Assembly (NCBI RefSeq): GCF_000499385.1
Contig: NW_013654790.1
Location: 162,891 to 226,890 of the forward strand
Direction of reading: 5' to 3'
Origin: Eimeria necatrix
Lineage: Eukaryota; Apicomplexa; Conoidasida; Eucoccidiorida; Eimeriidae
DNA length: 64,000 nt
The notes below the pieces were generated by a model. The model saw only the letters and a list, made by a program, of their open reading frames with translations. It was not told where the DNA came from and did no database searches. The translations under genes and the position numbers were made by a program. Positions 54,693 to 64,000 of this stretch are shown piece after piece. Each line of letters begins with the position of its first letter. Within the stretch, counting starts at the first letter, position 1.

Positions 54693-55865
54693 ACAAACAA
54701 GTTAATTTATTAACTGGTTGATAGTATTAATTAATTAATTAATTTGAAATGGGCTTTTAAGAGGTATTGCCTTTAAATAAAGAAAGAAAGGCAAAATAGA
54801 CAAATAAAACAAAAAGACAAAAAAAAGAAAATAAAAATAAAAATTGGAAAGAGGTCAAACAATAAATAAATAAAAAGAAACAAAAAGTGACAAAAAAGGA
54901 AATCAATAAAAACGAATTCAAAGAGATAATAAAAAGAATTAAATATTTGATTTCAAATAAAAGAGAAAATGAAAAGAAATAAAATTCAAGATAAAATGAA
55001 AAGAGGCAAAAAAGCCGCGAGAAATAAACGAAAAAATAAAAGTGAAAATAAAAAAGAAATAAGCGGAAGAAGAAAAGAATTAAATCTAATAAAGATAAAT
55101 GATAGAAATAAAAAAAAAGATAAAAAGAAATGAAAAGGGATAAACAACAGAAGATTAATAAGAAATGAAAAAAATAGAAAAATAAAAATAAACTAACAAA
55201 ATAAGAAAGATTGAAAAAAGGGGAAAAGAAATGAAAAAGATAAAAAAGGAAAAGAGAAAATAATTAAAAAGATAAAAAGCAAAAATAAAAAAGAGAATAA
55301 AATCAAGTCTGCCTCTAAAGGACAAAAGAACAAAAGAAAAAAGAAAAAAGAAAAAAAGAAAAAAGAAAAAAGAAAAATAAAATGAAATAAGCAAAATTGG
55401 CTAAATAAAACAAACAAACAAAACAAAAACAAAATAATTAAAATAGAACAAAATAACTACAAGAAATAAAATAAAACCACACAAATAGACAAATAAATAT
55501 ATAATAAATAAATAAACAAATAAAATAAACAAAGAAATGAATAAATAATAAAACAAATAATGAATAAATAAAAAAATACATAAATAAATAATAAAACAAA
55601 CTAAGTAAACAGATAAATAAATGAATAAATAAATAAGAAAACAAATTAAATAAACAAATAAGCAAATAAATGAATAATAAAACAAATTAAATGAATAAAG
55701 AAGTAAATAAATAATTAAACAACCCGAATATAAAATAAGTAAATAAATGAAATAAAAAATAGATAAACAAATAAACTAATAATAAAACAAAATAAATAAA
55801 TGTATAGAAAAATAAACAATTAGATAAATAAATAAATGAACAATAAAACAAATTAAGAAAACAAA

Positions 55866-55900
<35 letters not shown>

Positions 55901-55918
55901 ATGCATAAATAATAAAAC

Positions 55919-55978
<60 letters not shown>

Positions 55979-56065
55979 AAAACTAAATAAATAAATAAAT
56001 AAACAAATAAATAAACAAATAAATAAATAAATAAATAAATAAATGAATAAATAATAAAACAAAAG
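54640..56065. repeat. A-rich and AAAT-array tract
   Basis: About 1.4 kb of strand-asymmetric A-rich DNA (AAAAGAAATAAA words), passing into almost pure AAAT arrays at 54655-54700 and 55860-56060. Frames on the minus strand read as Phe/Leu/Tyr/Ile runs and are not genes. Confidence 0.85.
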
Positions 56066-56089
56066 TGCAGAATTTGTCTTCTCGCCTTT

Positions 56090-56155
56090 TGAAAAAAAGA
56101 AGCTGGAAGAGAAGACCCGTCGCCAAACGCCGTCCGCCCGTTCGCCGGGTGAGCT

Positions 56156-56189
<34 letters not shown>

Positions 56190-56343
56190 CAGCAGGAGCA
56201 GCAGCAGTAGCAGCAGGAGCAGCAGCAGGAGCAGCAGCAGGAGCAGCAGTAGTAGCAGCAGCAGTAGCAGTAGTAGTAGCAGCGGAAGGAGCAGCAGCAG
56301 TGGCTGCAGCAGCAGCAGCAGCAGCACTAGCAGCAGCAGTATT

Positions 56344-56389
<46 letters not shown>

Positions 56390-56560
56390 GCAGTATTAGC
56401 AGCAGCAGCAGCAGCAGCAGCAGACGAGCTGCAGTGTATGTACACCTGAGTTGATGAAATAATCCACTATAGGCCGCGCTACTAAAATACGGCCTTCCTT
56501 TCCCTGCTGCTCCAGCAGCAGATTCAGATCCGCTATCTGCTGCTGCTGCTGCGCACGCAA
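56090..56560 (-). CDS. Tentative gene with two exons
   Basis: Two non-repetitive coding-like stretches on the minus strand: about 56446-56545 (IADLNLLLEQQGKEG, RILVARPIVDYFINS) and about 56090-56157 (HPANGRTAFGDGSSLPASFF, QKARRQ). They are separated by a CAG/AGC array that would be an intron from the donor at 56445 to an acceptor CAG near 56158; the phases agree. Upstream exons may lie at 56640-56720 and near 56830 (donor AAG/GTAGGT). The product is not recognised and the end is not defined. The donor begins with the GTGTACATACAC palindrome. The exon call is inference from composition and phase. Confidence 0.35.
56159..56424. repeat. AGC/AGT triplet array
   Basis: Interrupted AGC runs with AGG and AGT variants; includes a duplicated block built on CACTAGCAGCAGCAGTATT. 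Confidence 0.85.
56434..56445 (-). repeat. Palindrome GTGTACATACAC at a predicted 5' splice site
   Basis: On the minus strand preceded by CTCAG and beginning with the GT of the predicted intron. Confidence 0.7.
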
Positions 56561-56563
56561 ATC

Positions 56564-56624
<61 letters not shown>

Positions 56625-56728
56625 CAACTGAGTCCCCGTACACACGCGCCTGCAAAGCAGGCGCCCTGCCCACTCCGCCGCAGCAAAAGAGCCCTTTGAA
56701 ATCGCAGCAGCAGCAGCAGCGATGGCTG

Positions 56729-56766
<38 letters not shown>

Positions 56767-56879
56767 GCGCAGCAGCAGCAGCAGCAGCACAGCAGCAGCA
56801 GCAGCAGCACCTACCTTGGCGGCCCTTGCTGCTGCTTTCAGCTTATCCAAGAAGCAGAAGCAGCTAAGCCGAGAACCTT

Positions 56880-56990
56880 TGGGGGGGCCCCCAAGGGAGG
56901 GGCCCCCATATGGGGGCCCCCCGTTGCTTCTGTGGAGAGGCAGGGGGGGCCCCAGAGGGGCCCCCCCTGAGGCCCCTCGGGGGCCCCTTA
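56880..56990. repeat. GGGGCCCC-type cluster
   Basis: Short cluster of GGGGGCCCCC and GGGGCCCC words. Confidence 0.8.
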
Positions 56991-57447
56991 TGCACAGTTG
57001 AACCCCGTAGCTGCCTGCTGCCTTTGTCAGCAGCAGCAGCAGCAAAAACTGCTGCAGCAGACGCGGGAAACGCTGCAGCAGCAGCAGCCGCTGCTGCTGC
57101 TGCTGCTGCTGCTGCATGGCTATGGGCTGGGGGGCCCCGGGGCCCTCTGCATCGAAGCAAAGAACTCCGCAGTGCTCCCCAGTGCCCTTTTGTCCGTTAA
57201 ATACTTTTTATTTTTATTTTTTAATTTTATTATCATTTTAAAATTGAAAATAAAGAAAGGATTCAAAGACAAAGGCCCCAGGCAAGCAGCGCCGACCGCA
57301 AGACCCGGCGGGGGCCCCAGCAGCCGACACTCCTGTGGGGCCCCCCAGAGGATTCCATGGAAAGAAATTCTTTTTTCTCAAAAAATTCTAAAAAGTATTT
57401 AATTTAAACTTCGAAGTTTTATTTGGCAAGCAGAGAACGGCAACTGC

Positions 57448-57690
57448 AGCAGATGTGCAGCAGCCGACCTGCTGCAGCACGGCACCTGCAGCAGCAGCCG
57501 ATCTGCTGCAGCACGGCATCTGCAGCAGCCGATCTGCTGCAGCATGAGAGCTGCAGCAGCCGATCTGCTGCAGCATGAGAGCTGCAGCAGCCGATATGCT
57601 GCAGCATGAGAGCTGCAGCAGCAGAGCTCCTAGACCAGACGCGCAGCAGCACATCTGCAGCAGCAGATCTGCTGCAGCAGCAAACTGAAA
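57448..57690. repeat. 31-base tandem repeat of hairpin units
   Basis: Adjacent copies start at 57544, 57575 and 57606, exactly 31 bases apart; looser copies flank them. Each unit has CTGCAGCAG, a short CCGAT spacer and CTGCTGCAG, so every unit can fold into a nine-pair hairpin. Confidence 0.8.
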
Positions 57691-57959
57691 AGCTTAGAGC
57701 CGCGCACTTGTTGAAGTTCCTGCTGCTTTGGTGCTTCTCTTTGCTTCTCAAAGAAAGTCACTTACAGTAGAAGTTGCTGCTGCTGCTGCAGCAGCAGCAG
57801 CCCAAGCTTCCCAGCCGCCGCAAGAAGTTGCTGCTGTCAAAGCTGCTGCTGCAGCAGGCACAGCAGCAGCAGCAGCAGCAAATCCGGCAGCGGCGTCCTC
57901 CCAGCCGCCTTTGCTGCCTCCTCCCAGGGGCAGCGGGGGCCCCGCAGGCTGCTGCCTAG

Positions 57960-58205
57960 CCAGTTACTTAGCTAGCTAGCTAGCTAGCTAGCCAGCTAGC
58001 TAGCTAGCTAGCTAGCTAGCTAATTAGTTAGCTAGCCACCTAGCTAGCTAGTTGCCTTGATAGCTAGCTAACTGCCTAGGTAGCTAGCGGCCTCGCTGGC
58101 TAGCTGTCTAGCTAGCTAGGCACCTATCCAACTAGCTGCCTAGCTAGCTAGCTAGCCAGCTAGCTAGCCAGCTAGCTAGCTACCAAGCTAGCTAGCTAGC
58201 TAAAA
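57960..58205. repeat. GCTA tetranucleotide array (block 1)
   Basis: Tandem GCTA/AGCT units with CCAC, TTGC and similar interruptions. Confidence 0.92.
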
Positions 58206-58451
58206 AATTGACTAAAGCTACTCTGGTTGCGTCTGCAGGCGAAGTCCGCAGCCAAAGGCCAGCAGCAAAACAGGGGGCCCTCGGGGCGCAGCAGCAGCTT
58301 TCAACGCTGCTCTTGTTGCTGCTGCTGCTGCAGCAAGCAGCAGCAGCTGCTGCTGCTGCTGCTGCTGGTTAGGCCTCACTCGCTCTGTGGGGCCTCTCGA
58401 ACTTTCCATCCTCGGCAAATTGCAGAGAGGCATCTGCAGCACACAAAACAC
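58206..58451. other. Island between two GCTA blocks
   Basis: Begins with a CTGCAG acceptor-like site at about 58220 and reads AKSAAKGQQQNRGPSGRSSS on the plus strand. It could be an exon whose flanking introns are GCTA arrays, but nothing identifies it. Confidence 0.25.
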
Positions 58452-58775
58452 ACAGCTAGCTAGCTGGCTAGCTAGCTAGCTGGCTAGCTAGCTGCTGATA
58501 TTCTCTAGCTAGGTAGCTAGCTGGCTGCTGGCTAGCTGGATGCCAGCTAGCTGGATAAACGGCGAGCTGCCTAGCCATCTGCTCATCTGACCACCTGCGT
58601 ATGCAGCTAGCTAGCTAGCTAGCTAGCTAGCTGGCTAGCTGGCTAGCTGGCTAGCTGGCTAGCTGGCTAGCTAGCTAGCTGGCTAGCTAGCTAGCTGGCT
58701 AGCTAGCTAGCTGGCTAGCTAGCTAGCTAGCTGGCCAGCTGCTTTGTCAGCTAGCTAGCTGGCAGACTAACCTCC
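58452..58775. repeat. GCTA tetranucleotide array (block 2)
   Basis: GCTA units, partly as the longer unit GCTAGCTAGCTG, with AGCT palindromes throughout. Confidence 0.92.
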
Positions 58776-58849
58776 AGCCCTCCTGGGGCAGAGCCACTGT
58801 GCTGCTGCGGAAGCAGCGCGGCTGCTGCAGCAGCAGCTCCTGCAGCAAA

Positions 58850-58902
58850 TTAGCAGCAGCACACACACTTGCGGGGCCCTCTAGCAGCAGCAGCAGCTAT
58901 TG

Positions 58903-58939
<37 letters not shown>

Positions 58940-59021
58940 AGGATGGCGCACCCTTCTTGCTGCCACTCTGTGGCTCCAGACAAAAGGCCCCACATGCCTC
59001 GGGGCGCTGTCCCTGGGCTCG

Positions 59022-59064
<43 letters not shown>

Positions 59065-59118
59065 CGATGCTCTCGTCGTCGACCAAATCGATCAAATCAT
59101 CTTGCTGCTCTTCCTCCA

Positions 59119-59162
<44 letters not shown>

Positions 59163-59280
59163 GGGGGAAGCGGAAGCGCCACGTGCGGCTGCAGCACCGC
59201 GCAGCGAAAGAAAGAAGCAGCAGCAGCACCAATGCCTGGCAGCTGCTGCAGCCACAAGTCGCTGCTGCCTCCACACGCCC

Positions 59281-59316
<36 letters not shown>

Positions 59317-59927
59317 AGCTGCAGCTGAGGAGCTCTAGGCCAATCCGCAGCAGCAGCAAACAGTCAAATGAAAGCGACAGCTCGTCGCTGCTGCAGATGT
59401 CTCCCAACTTCGAGAAAAGAGACACTGCAGCATCAAAAGAATCCGCAGCAGCAGCAGCAGCAGCAGCAGCAGGTTGCGTTGCTGCAGCTGCTAGTGCTGC
59501 CGCTGCTGGCTTTGCTGCTGCTGCTGCTGCCACAGAGAGGGCAGCAGCAGCAGCAGAGCGGCCGCTGAAGGGCAGAGGGCCTGCTGCCTCCTCTAGCACC
59601 TCCCGCAGCAACTGATGAAACGTTTCTGCTGCTGCTGCTGCTGCTGCAGTGTCTGCTGCTGCTGCTGCTGCTGCTGCAGTGTCTGCTGCTGCTGCTGCTG
59701 CAAGGCAGCCAGAGTTCCCCAGTGCCAGAGCCAATGCAGCGCAGCGGATGCTTTCAGACAGCTGCGGGCCCCGCAGGTTTCCCTGCTGCTGCTGCTGCAG
59801 CAACAGCAGCAGCTGCTGCTGCAGCAACGACGGAGGCAGCAGCACGCCGCACAGGGGAGCAGCAGCAAATACTTCCCACTGCTCCTGCAGCGACAGGCTG
59901 CTTAGCTGCTCCAGCGCCTGCTGCGGA

Positions 59928-59965
<38 letters not shown>

Positions 59966-60159
59966 GGCTGGACCTGCTGCTCCCAGCTGCAGCAGCAAAG
60001 GCAGCAGCGCGTCTGGCTCGGCGAAGCCTAAGTCCCAAGATGCATGCGCTGCTGCTGCTGCTGCTGCAGGGCCCTTCGGGGGGCCCGGCCAGACGGTGTC
60101 TGCCAAAATGCTTCTTGCTGCAGCTGCTGCTGCAGTTGCTGCTGCATCTGTGTTGGCAT

Positions 60160-60196
<37 letters not shown>

Positions 60197-60514
60197 GGTC
60201 AAGGTGCGAGACGGCCCCTCTTGGGCCCCTCTCATGCAGCGAGGCAGCTGTAGCAGCAGTTGCTGCTGCTGCTGCTGCAGCAGTTGCTGCTGTCGCTGCA
60301 GCCGCCAAACTGAAGCAGCAGCAGCAGCACGAGTTCTAGAAAGCAGCCTCCGTCCTCTGAGAGCCTCTACACATGGCGTTTCTGCTGCTGCTGCTGCTGC
60401 TGCCGCTGCTGTGCTGCAGCACAGGAACTGTGAGCAGCTGCTGCAGCGTTGCACAAACTGATGCATACGCAGCAGCATTGTGGCTGTTGTTGATGCTGCT
60501 GCTGCTGCTGCCAC
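58850..60514 (-). CDS. Hypothetical Ala/Gln/Leu-run protein, boundaries uncertain
   Basis: An open frame of 554 codons, but much of it is triplet repeat, which keeps frames open by itself. Segments that look truly coded are in this one frame: LPLLLQLGAAGPAPA, QLSSLSLQEQWEVFAAAPLC, ESIRCAALALALGNSG, FHQLLREVLEEAAGPLPFSG, SLFSKLGDICSSDELSLSFD with CLLLLRIGLELLS, LWLQQLPGIGAAAASFFRCA with VLQPHVALPLPP, and an acidic DDLIDLVDDESIEQQ. These suggest an alpha-helical repeat (HEAT/ARM-like) protein, perhaps a transport receptor type, but no signature is decisive. CAG arrays inside could be introns instead of coding. Start and stop are those of the frame, not proven gene ends. Confidence 0.4.
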
Positions 60515-61057
60515 TCGTAAAGCTGCTGCCGTTGCTGCTGGCTGCGTCGGCTCTGCAGCAGCAGCTGCGGCTTTCCGCTCGGCGCTGCTGCTGCCAGTTG
60601 TGCTGCTGCTGCCAGTTGTGCTGCTGCTGCCTCTACCTCCGTTTTGCTGCTGCTGCTGTGCCTGCTGTCAGCAGCATTTGTGTGTTCTTAACGAATTTCA
60701 GCAGCAGCAGCAGCAGAGACACTGCAGCAACAGCGGGGGCCCACAAGACCTCAGCTGGAGGACCAGAGGCCCCCGTGCTGCTGCGAAATGCGGCGCTGCA
60801 GCAGCAGCAACGGCTGCAGCAGCAGCAAAGTGTTGCTGCAGAGTTAGAAGACAAGCAATTACTGCAGCAGCAGAACTGAAGTTCCGCAAAAAAAGCTGCT
60901 AACCCCCAGGCGCAGGGCTGCTGGGGATCGATCCCACGGCTGCTTCAGCTGCAGCAGCAGCTGCTGCTGCTGCTGCGCGGTAGAGTCGCTGCAGCTCTTT
61001 GCACTAGAATGCACACCTTTGTTTTTGTTTTTTTGAGTGTTTTTTCTCCGACTTGAG

Positions 61058-61069
61058 GTGTCTGTACAC
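61058..61069. repeat. Imperfect palindrome GTGTCTGTACAC
   Basis: Differs at one base from the GTGTAYRTACAC element; preceded by GAG on the plus strand. Confidence 0.7.
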
Positions 61070-61354
61070 CCCAAAATGCGCGCAGCAGCAGCTCGGCGAA
61101 TGGCTGTTTCTAAAGGGGCGCGCCTGCTGCAGCAGCAGCAGCGAGGGAAGCAGCTGCAGCGGACAGCTGGAGGGCCCAAAAGCCGAAGCGGGGTAGCTGC
61201 TTTTGCTGCAGCAGCAGCAGCAAAGGCAGCAGCAGCAGCACAGCCGCGCCACCACAAGCAGACATCGCTCGCAGGCAAGGCTATAGCGGTAAGTGCACCT
61301 GCTGCAGCAGCAGCAACAGCAGCTGCAGCAGCAACAGCAGCAACCCCCCTTGCG

Positions 61355-61366
61355 GTGTACGTACAC
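61355..61366. repeat. Palindrome GTGTACGTACAC
   Basis: Perfect copy; GCG before it on the plus strand, GAA before it on the minus strand. Confidence 0.85.
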
Positions 61367-61615
61367 TTCAGTGCCGCCACCTCCCCTGTTGCAACCCTAG
61401 GGCACTTCATGTGTGCACTGCCCCATTAGGAACAGCAGCAGCTGCTGCAGCAGCAGCTGCTGCAGCAGCAGTCGATGCAGCAGCAGCGGTTGCTGCAGCG
61501 GCTGCTGCAGCAGCGGTTGTTGCAGCAGCAAACGGTGCCAGGTCTGCTGCAGTTACACCTAAGCTGTGGTCAACTCCGTGTGTGCCGCGGCGCAGAAGAG
61601 GCGAAGGCTCCCAAC

Positions 61616-61650
<35 letters not shown>

Positions 61651-61748
61651 AACCCAGGGCCTCCTCTGCCGCAGCAAATAGGAGGGGCCCCCTGAAGGGA
61701 AAGAGGGCCCCTGTGAGGACCAAATCAAATGCTGCGGTGAGTCTCGAG

Positions 61749-61760
61749 GTGTACGTACAC
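61749..61760. repeat. Palindrome GTGTACGTACAC
   Basis: Perfect copy preceded by CTCGAG on the plus strand, just after the coding-like island ending SNAAVSLE. Confidence 0.85.
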
Positions 61761-62805
61761 CGCAGCAAAGCACGCAGGCCTGACGCTGCTGCTGCTGCTG
61801 CAGCAGCTGCTGCTGCTGCTGCTGCAGCTGCTGCTGCAGCTGCTGCTGCAGCTGCTGCTGCAGCTGGTTCCTTTAACTCGCCACTTTCTGCTGCTGCGGC
61901 TGCTGCTGCTGCAGGTTTCCAGTCCAGTGACCCTCCACAGCTCCTTGCTGCTGCCTGCTGGGGCCACCGCAGCAGCAGCAGCAGCCGGAGCAGCAGCAGC
62001 AGCAGCAGCATCTAGTGAAGCTGCATGCGCACCTGCTGCTTCCCCCCGCAGCGAAGTGTCTTTGCCTTCAGCAGCAGAAAGCCCCAAGTCTCTGGGCGAC
62101 ACGGGGTGCCCCACAGGGCAGCCTGCGCACAGCAGCAGCAGCAGCAGCAGCAGCAACTGCAGCAGCAGCAGCAGCAGCAGGGGCTTCTTCAGCTGGCTCT
62201 CAAGAGCTTTCTGGGGGGCCTCCCACTCGTAAATGCTGCACACCGTTGAAAAACTTCCCAGTAGGTGCAGCAGCAAACGGTGCTGCTGCTGCTGCCGCTG
62301 CTGCTGCTGCTGCTGCTGCTCTGGACTGCCCTTTTGCCCCCGTGAACAAATGAGCAGCAGCTGCTGCAGCTACAAATGAGCAGCAGCTGCTGCAGCTGCC
62401 AGCAGCAGCCGCTGCTGCTGCTGCTGCAGAAGAGGGCGCTTCCTGTGCTGGCGTCGTCACGCTTGCTGCTGCAGCAGCAACTTGCTGCTGCAGCAAATTT
62501 GGAGCCTGCTTCTGCTGCAGCAGCAAAAGGGTCCTGGCTAGACACTGGGACCCCCCTAAGAACTAAACTTTGCTACGGCATTGTCGCTTCGTCCCGTTGT
62601 TTTGCTGCTGCTGCAGCAGCAGCAGCAGCAGCAGCTGCTGCTGCTGCTGCTTGGGCGTGGCAGCAAATGGGAAACAGAGGAAAGAAGCGGGATAAAGAAA
62701 TAAATAGAAATATAAAAGCAGCAAAAGACAAGAAATGAAAAAGAAAAGAAACGGAAATGAAAAGAGAAACCTTTTCGATGCCTCTTCTAGCTATCCCTCG
62801 AAGTG

Positions 62806-62924
62806 TTAGCAGCTGCTGTTGCTGCTGCTGTTGCTGCTGCTGTTGCTGCTGCTGCTGTCGCTGCTGCTGCTTTTAAAGACGTCGTGCATTGCAGCTCTAG
62901 CAAGTGCCTCCATTAGCAGCAACT

Positions 62925-62958
<34 letters not shown>

Positions 62959-63231
62959 AGGTCCTCTGTTGTCGCTCGCGTGTCTTTCCTGCTGCTGCTG
63001 CTCCAGTTTCTGCTGCCGCTCCTGTTGCTGCTGCCGCTCTCGCTGCTGCTGCCGCTCTTGCTGCTGCTGCCACTCTTGCTGCTGCCTCTCTTGCTGCTGC
63101 TTGATGGCTTGCTGCACATCTGGGGGCAGAACAGACAAAATGTTCTGCTGCTCTTTTGCTGCTGAGCCCCTCAGCGGCAACAGCCAAGAAGGCACAGAGA
63201 CCACGCGCCAGCCCAGGCCCTTGAGCAGCCT

Positions 63232-63288
<57 letters not shown>

Positions 63289-63578
63289 GCAGGCGGGCAG
63301 TTGTTGGAATGCATCAGCACACGGAAAGCTCCTCAGGCTGTCGCTACTGCAGCACCAAATGCAACAGCAGCGACTCCAGCAGCAGCAGCAGCAGCAGCAG
63401 AAGCAGCAGCAGCAGAAGCAGCAGCAGCAGAAGCAGCAGCAACAACTCACCTGTTTCTCAATCTTGTTGCAACAGAAAGAGTTGGGGGCCCCTTCAGACT
63501 TGGGTTCGGTACCCATCTGCTGGGGCCCTCAATCTGCAGCGCCACGCCCCGGGGGCCCCCCTTAGGGGCGCCCAAGGC

Positions 63579-63615
<37 letters not shown>

Positions 63616-63692
63616 AGTGGAAGTGCAATGTCCGGGGCGAACCCTTCAGGCGTTATTGGCTGCAGCTGCGCGTCCAGGCCCATCTGCGGAGG

Positions 63693-63726
<34 letters not shown>

Positions 63727-63751
63727 TGAAGCAGCGAAGCACAAGCAGCGG

Positions 63752-63783
<32 letters not shown>

Positions 63784-63989
63784 CAAGCAATGCAACAGCG
63801 CAGCGTTAAGAGCCTAGTAATTACCGACCTGCTGCAGCAGAGCAGCAGCACGGCGCTGCCTGTCTGCAGCACAGAAGGACCTCCCTGCAGCAGCAGCAGC
63901 AGCACGCAGCTGCTGCAGCCATGTGAGAGGCCAGCCGCAGGAAGCAGCAAGGCGGCCCAAAAAAGCAGCAGCATCAGAATCACCGCCAT
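62806..63989 (-). CDS. Predicted secreted Q-rich protein, exon structure unresolved
   Basis: At least three pieces appear coded on the minus strand. The first, from ATG 63989, begins with a strong signal peptide (MAVILMLLLFWAALLLPAAG) and may end near 63826 at a GTAATT donor. The second, about 63510-63690, reads MGLDAQLQPITPEGFAPDI, then Gln run, then PSRWVPNPSLKGPP. The third, 62806 to about 63235, reads GLGWRVVSVPSWLLPLRG, NILSVLPPDVQQAIKQQQE, a Gln/Glu/Arg coiled-coil-like stretch, and LLLMEALARAAMHDVFKSSS before a Ser/Asn-run end. CAG arrays separate the pieces and are probably introns in part. The product is not recognised; a secreted or organellar coccidian protein is the best description. 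Confidence 0.45.
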
Positions 63990-64000
63990 CTGCTGCTGCT

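Larger units (their letters stand above)
60515..62800. other. CAG-rich region with possible exons on the plus strand
   Basis: Dense CAG/CTG. Coding-like islands on the plus strand are at about 61080-61200 (AVSKGARLLQQQQRG, GGPKSRSG), about 61670-61748 (RGPLKGKRAPVRTKSNAAVS) and 62036-62230 (SPRSEVSLPSAAESPKSLGD, then GFFSWLSRAFWGASHS and a stop). They may belong to one or more plus-strand genes with CAG-filled introns. I cannot join or name them. Confidence 0.3.

Noticed and set aside
55155..56062. Hydrophobic Phe/Leu/Tyr/Ile frames resembling membrane proteins
   Set aside because: They are minus-strand translations of AAAT and A-rich arrays.
57388..57751. Cys/Ala-rich minus-strand protein with GCCSSHAAADRLLQ repeats
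   Set aside because: It is a translation of the 31-base hairpin tandem repeat, with alternative frames equally open.
60895..60945. GGGGATCGATCCC with a nearby T run, resembling a tRNA T-arm plus Pol III terminator
   Set aside because: No acceptor, D or anticodon arm can be paired in the expected order on either strand; the palindromic GATCGATC core explains the resemblance.
47940..64000. CRISPR array or prokaryotic mobile element suggested by regular repeats
   Set aside because: No repeat-spacer structure with unique spacers, no prokaryotic genes; all repeats are eukaryotic micro- or minisatellites.

Overview
The window looks like nuclear DNA of a coccidian apicomplexan, most likely Eimeria. 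The evidence is the dense CAG/CTG triplet arrays read as long Gln, Ala, Ser or Leu runs inside genes, the interstitial telomere-like AAACCCTA arrays, small introns in most conserved genes, and an apicoplast-type tRNA embedded in an intron. The species is not decided here. A 100-base run of N at 48901-49000 is an assembly gap.

Layout. The window alternates between feature-rich and feature-poor segments, as described for Eimeria chromosomes. (1) About 1-25 kb is CAG-rich and gene-dense: a Q-rich protein (+), a PP2C phosphatase (-), a helical-repeat protein of the HPR/OPR kind (+), a WBP2-like GRAM protein (+), an RBMX2/Ist3 splicing factor (-), the large subunit of TFIIA (+) and a coccidian-type protein of unknown role (-). 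(2) About 25-47 kb has almost no CAG repeat and few genes: a GINS Psf1-like replication factor, a 710-residue predicted secreted protein, and dispersed short genes that share a C-terminal basic helical motif. Five such genes lie between 27 and 48 kb, the last one at the edge of the next segment. (3) About 47-64 kb is extremely repeat-rich: CAG, GGGGCCCC, AAACCCTA, AAAT, GCTA and 31-base hairpin arrays. A clear ZCCHC9-like four-zinc-knuckle gene is spread through it, with several less certain genes.

The conserved genes are housekeeping functions (signalling, organelle RNA, splicing, transcription initiation, DNA replication, rRNA-associated zinc knuckle) and are not arranged as a pathway. RBMX2 and TFIIA-L diverge from an 850-base spacer; WBP2-like and RBMX2 converge.

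Most notable: (a) the five-member family of small secreted-looking proteins with a shared C-terminal KKxYLKKHSKxxFxxLKY-like motif; (b) an intron holding a mosaic of organelle-like DNA, with a complete tRNA-Cys(GCA) fold of plastid type, a duplicated tRNA half and an SSU-rRNA-like scrap; (c) a 12-base palindrome GTGTAYRTACAC repeated in the 47-62 kb segment, which in two places begins exactly at a predicted 5' splice site. Splice junctions were worked out by hand from frame, phase, GT/AG signals and family motifs; no transcript data were available.
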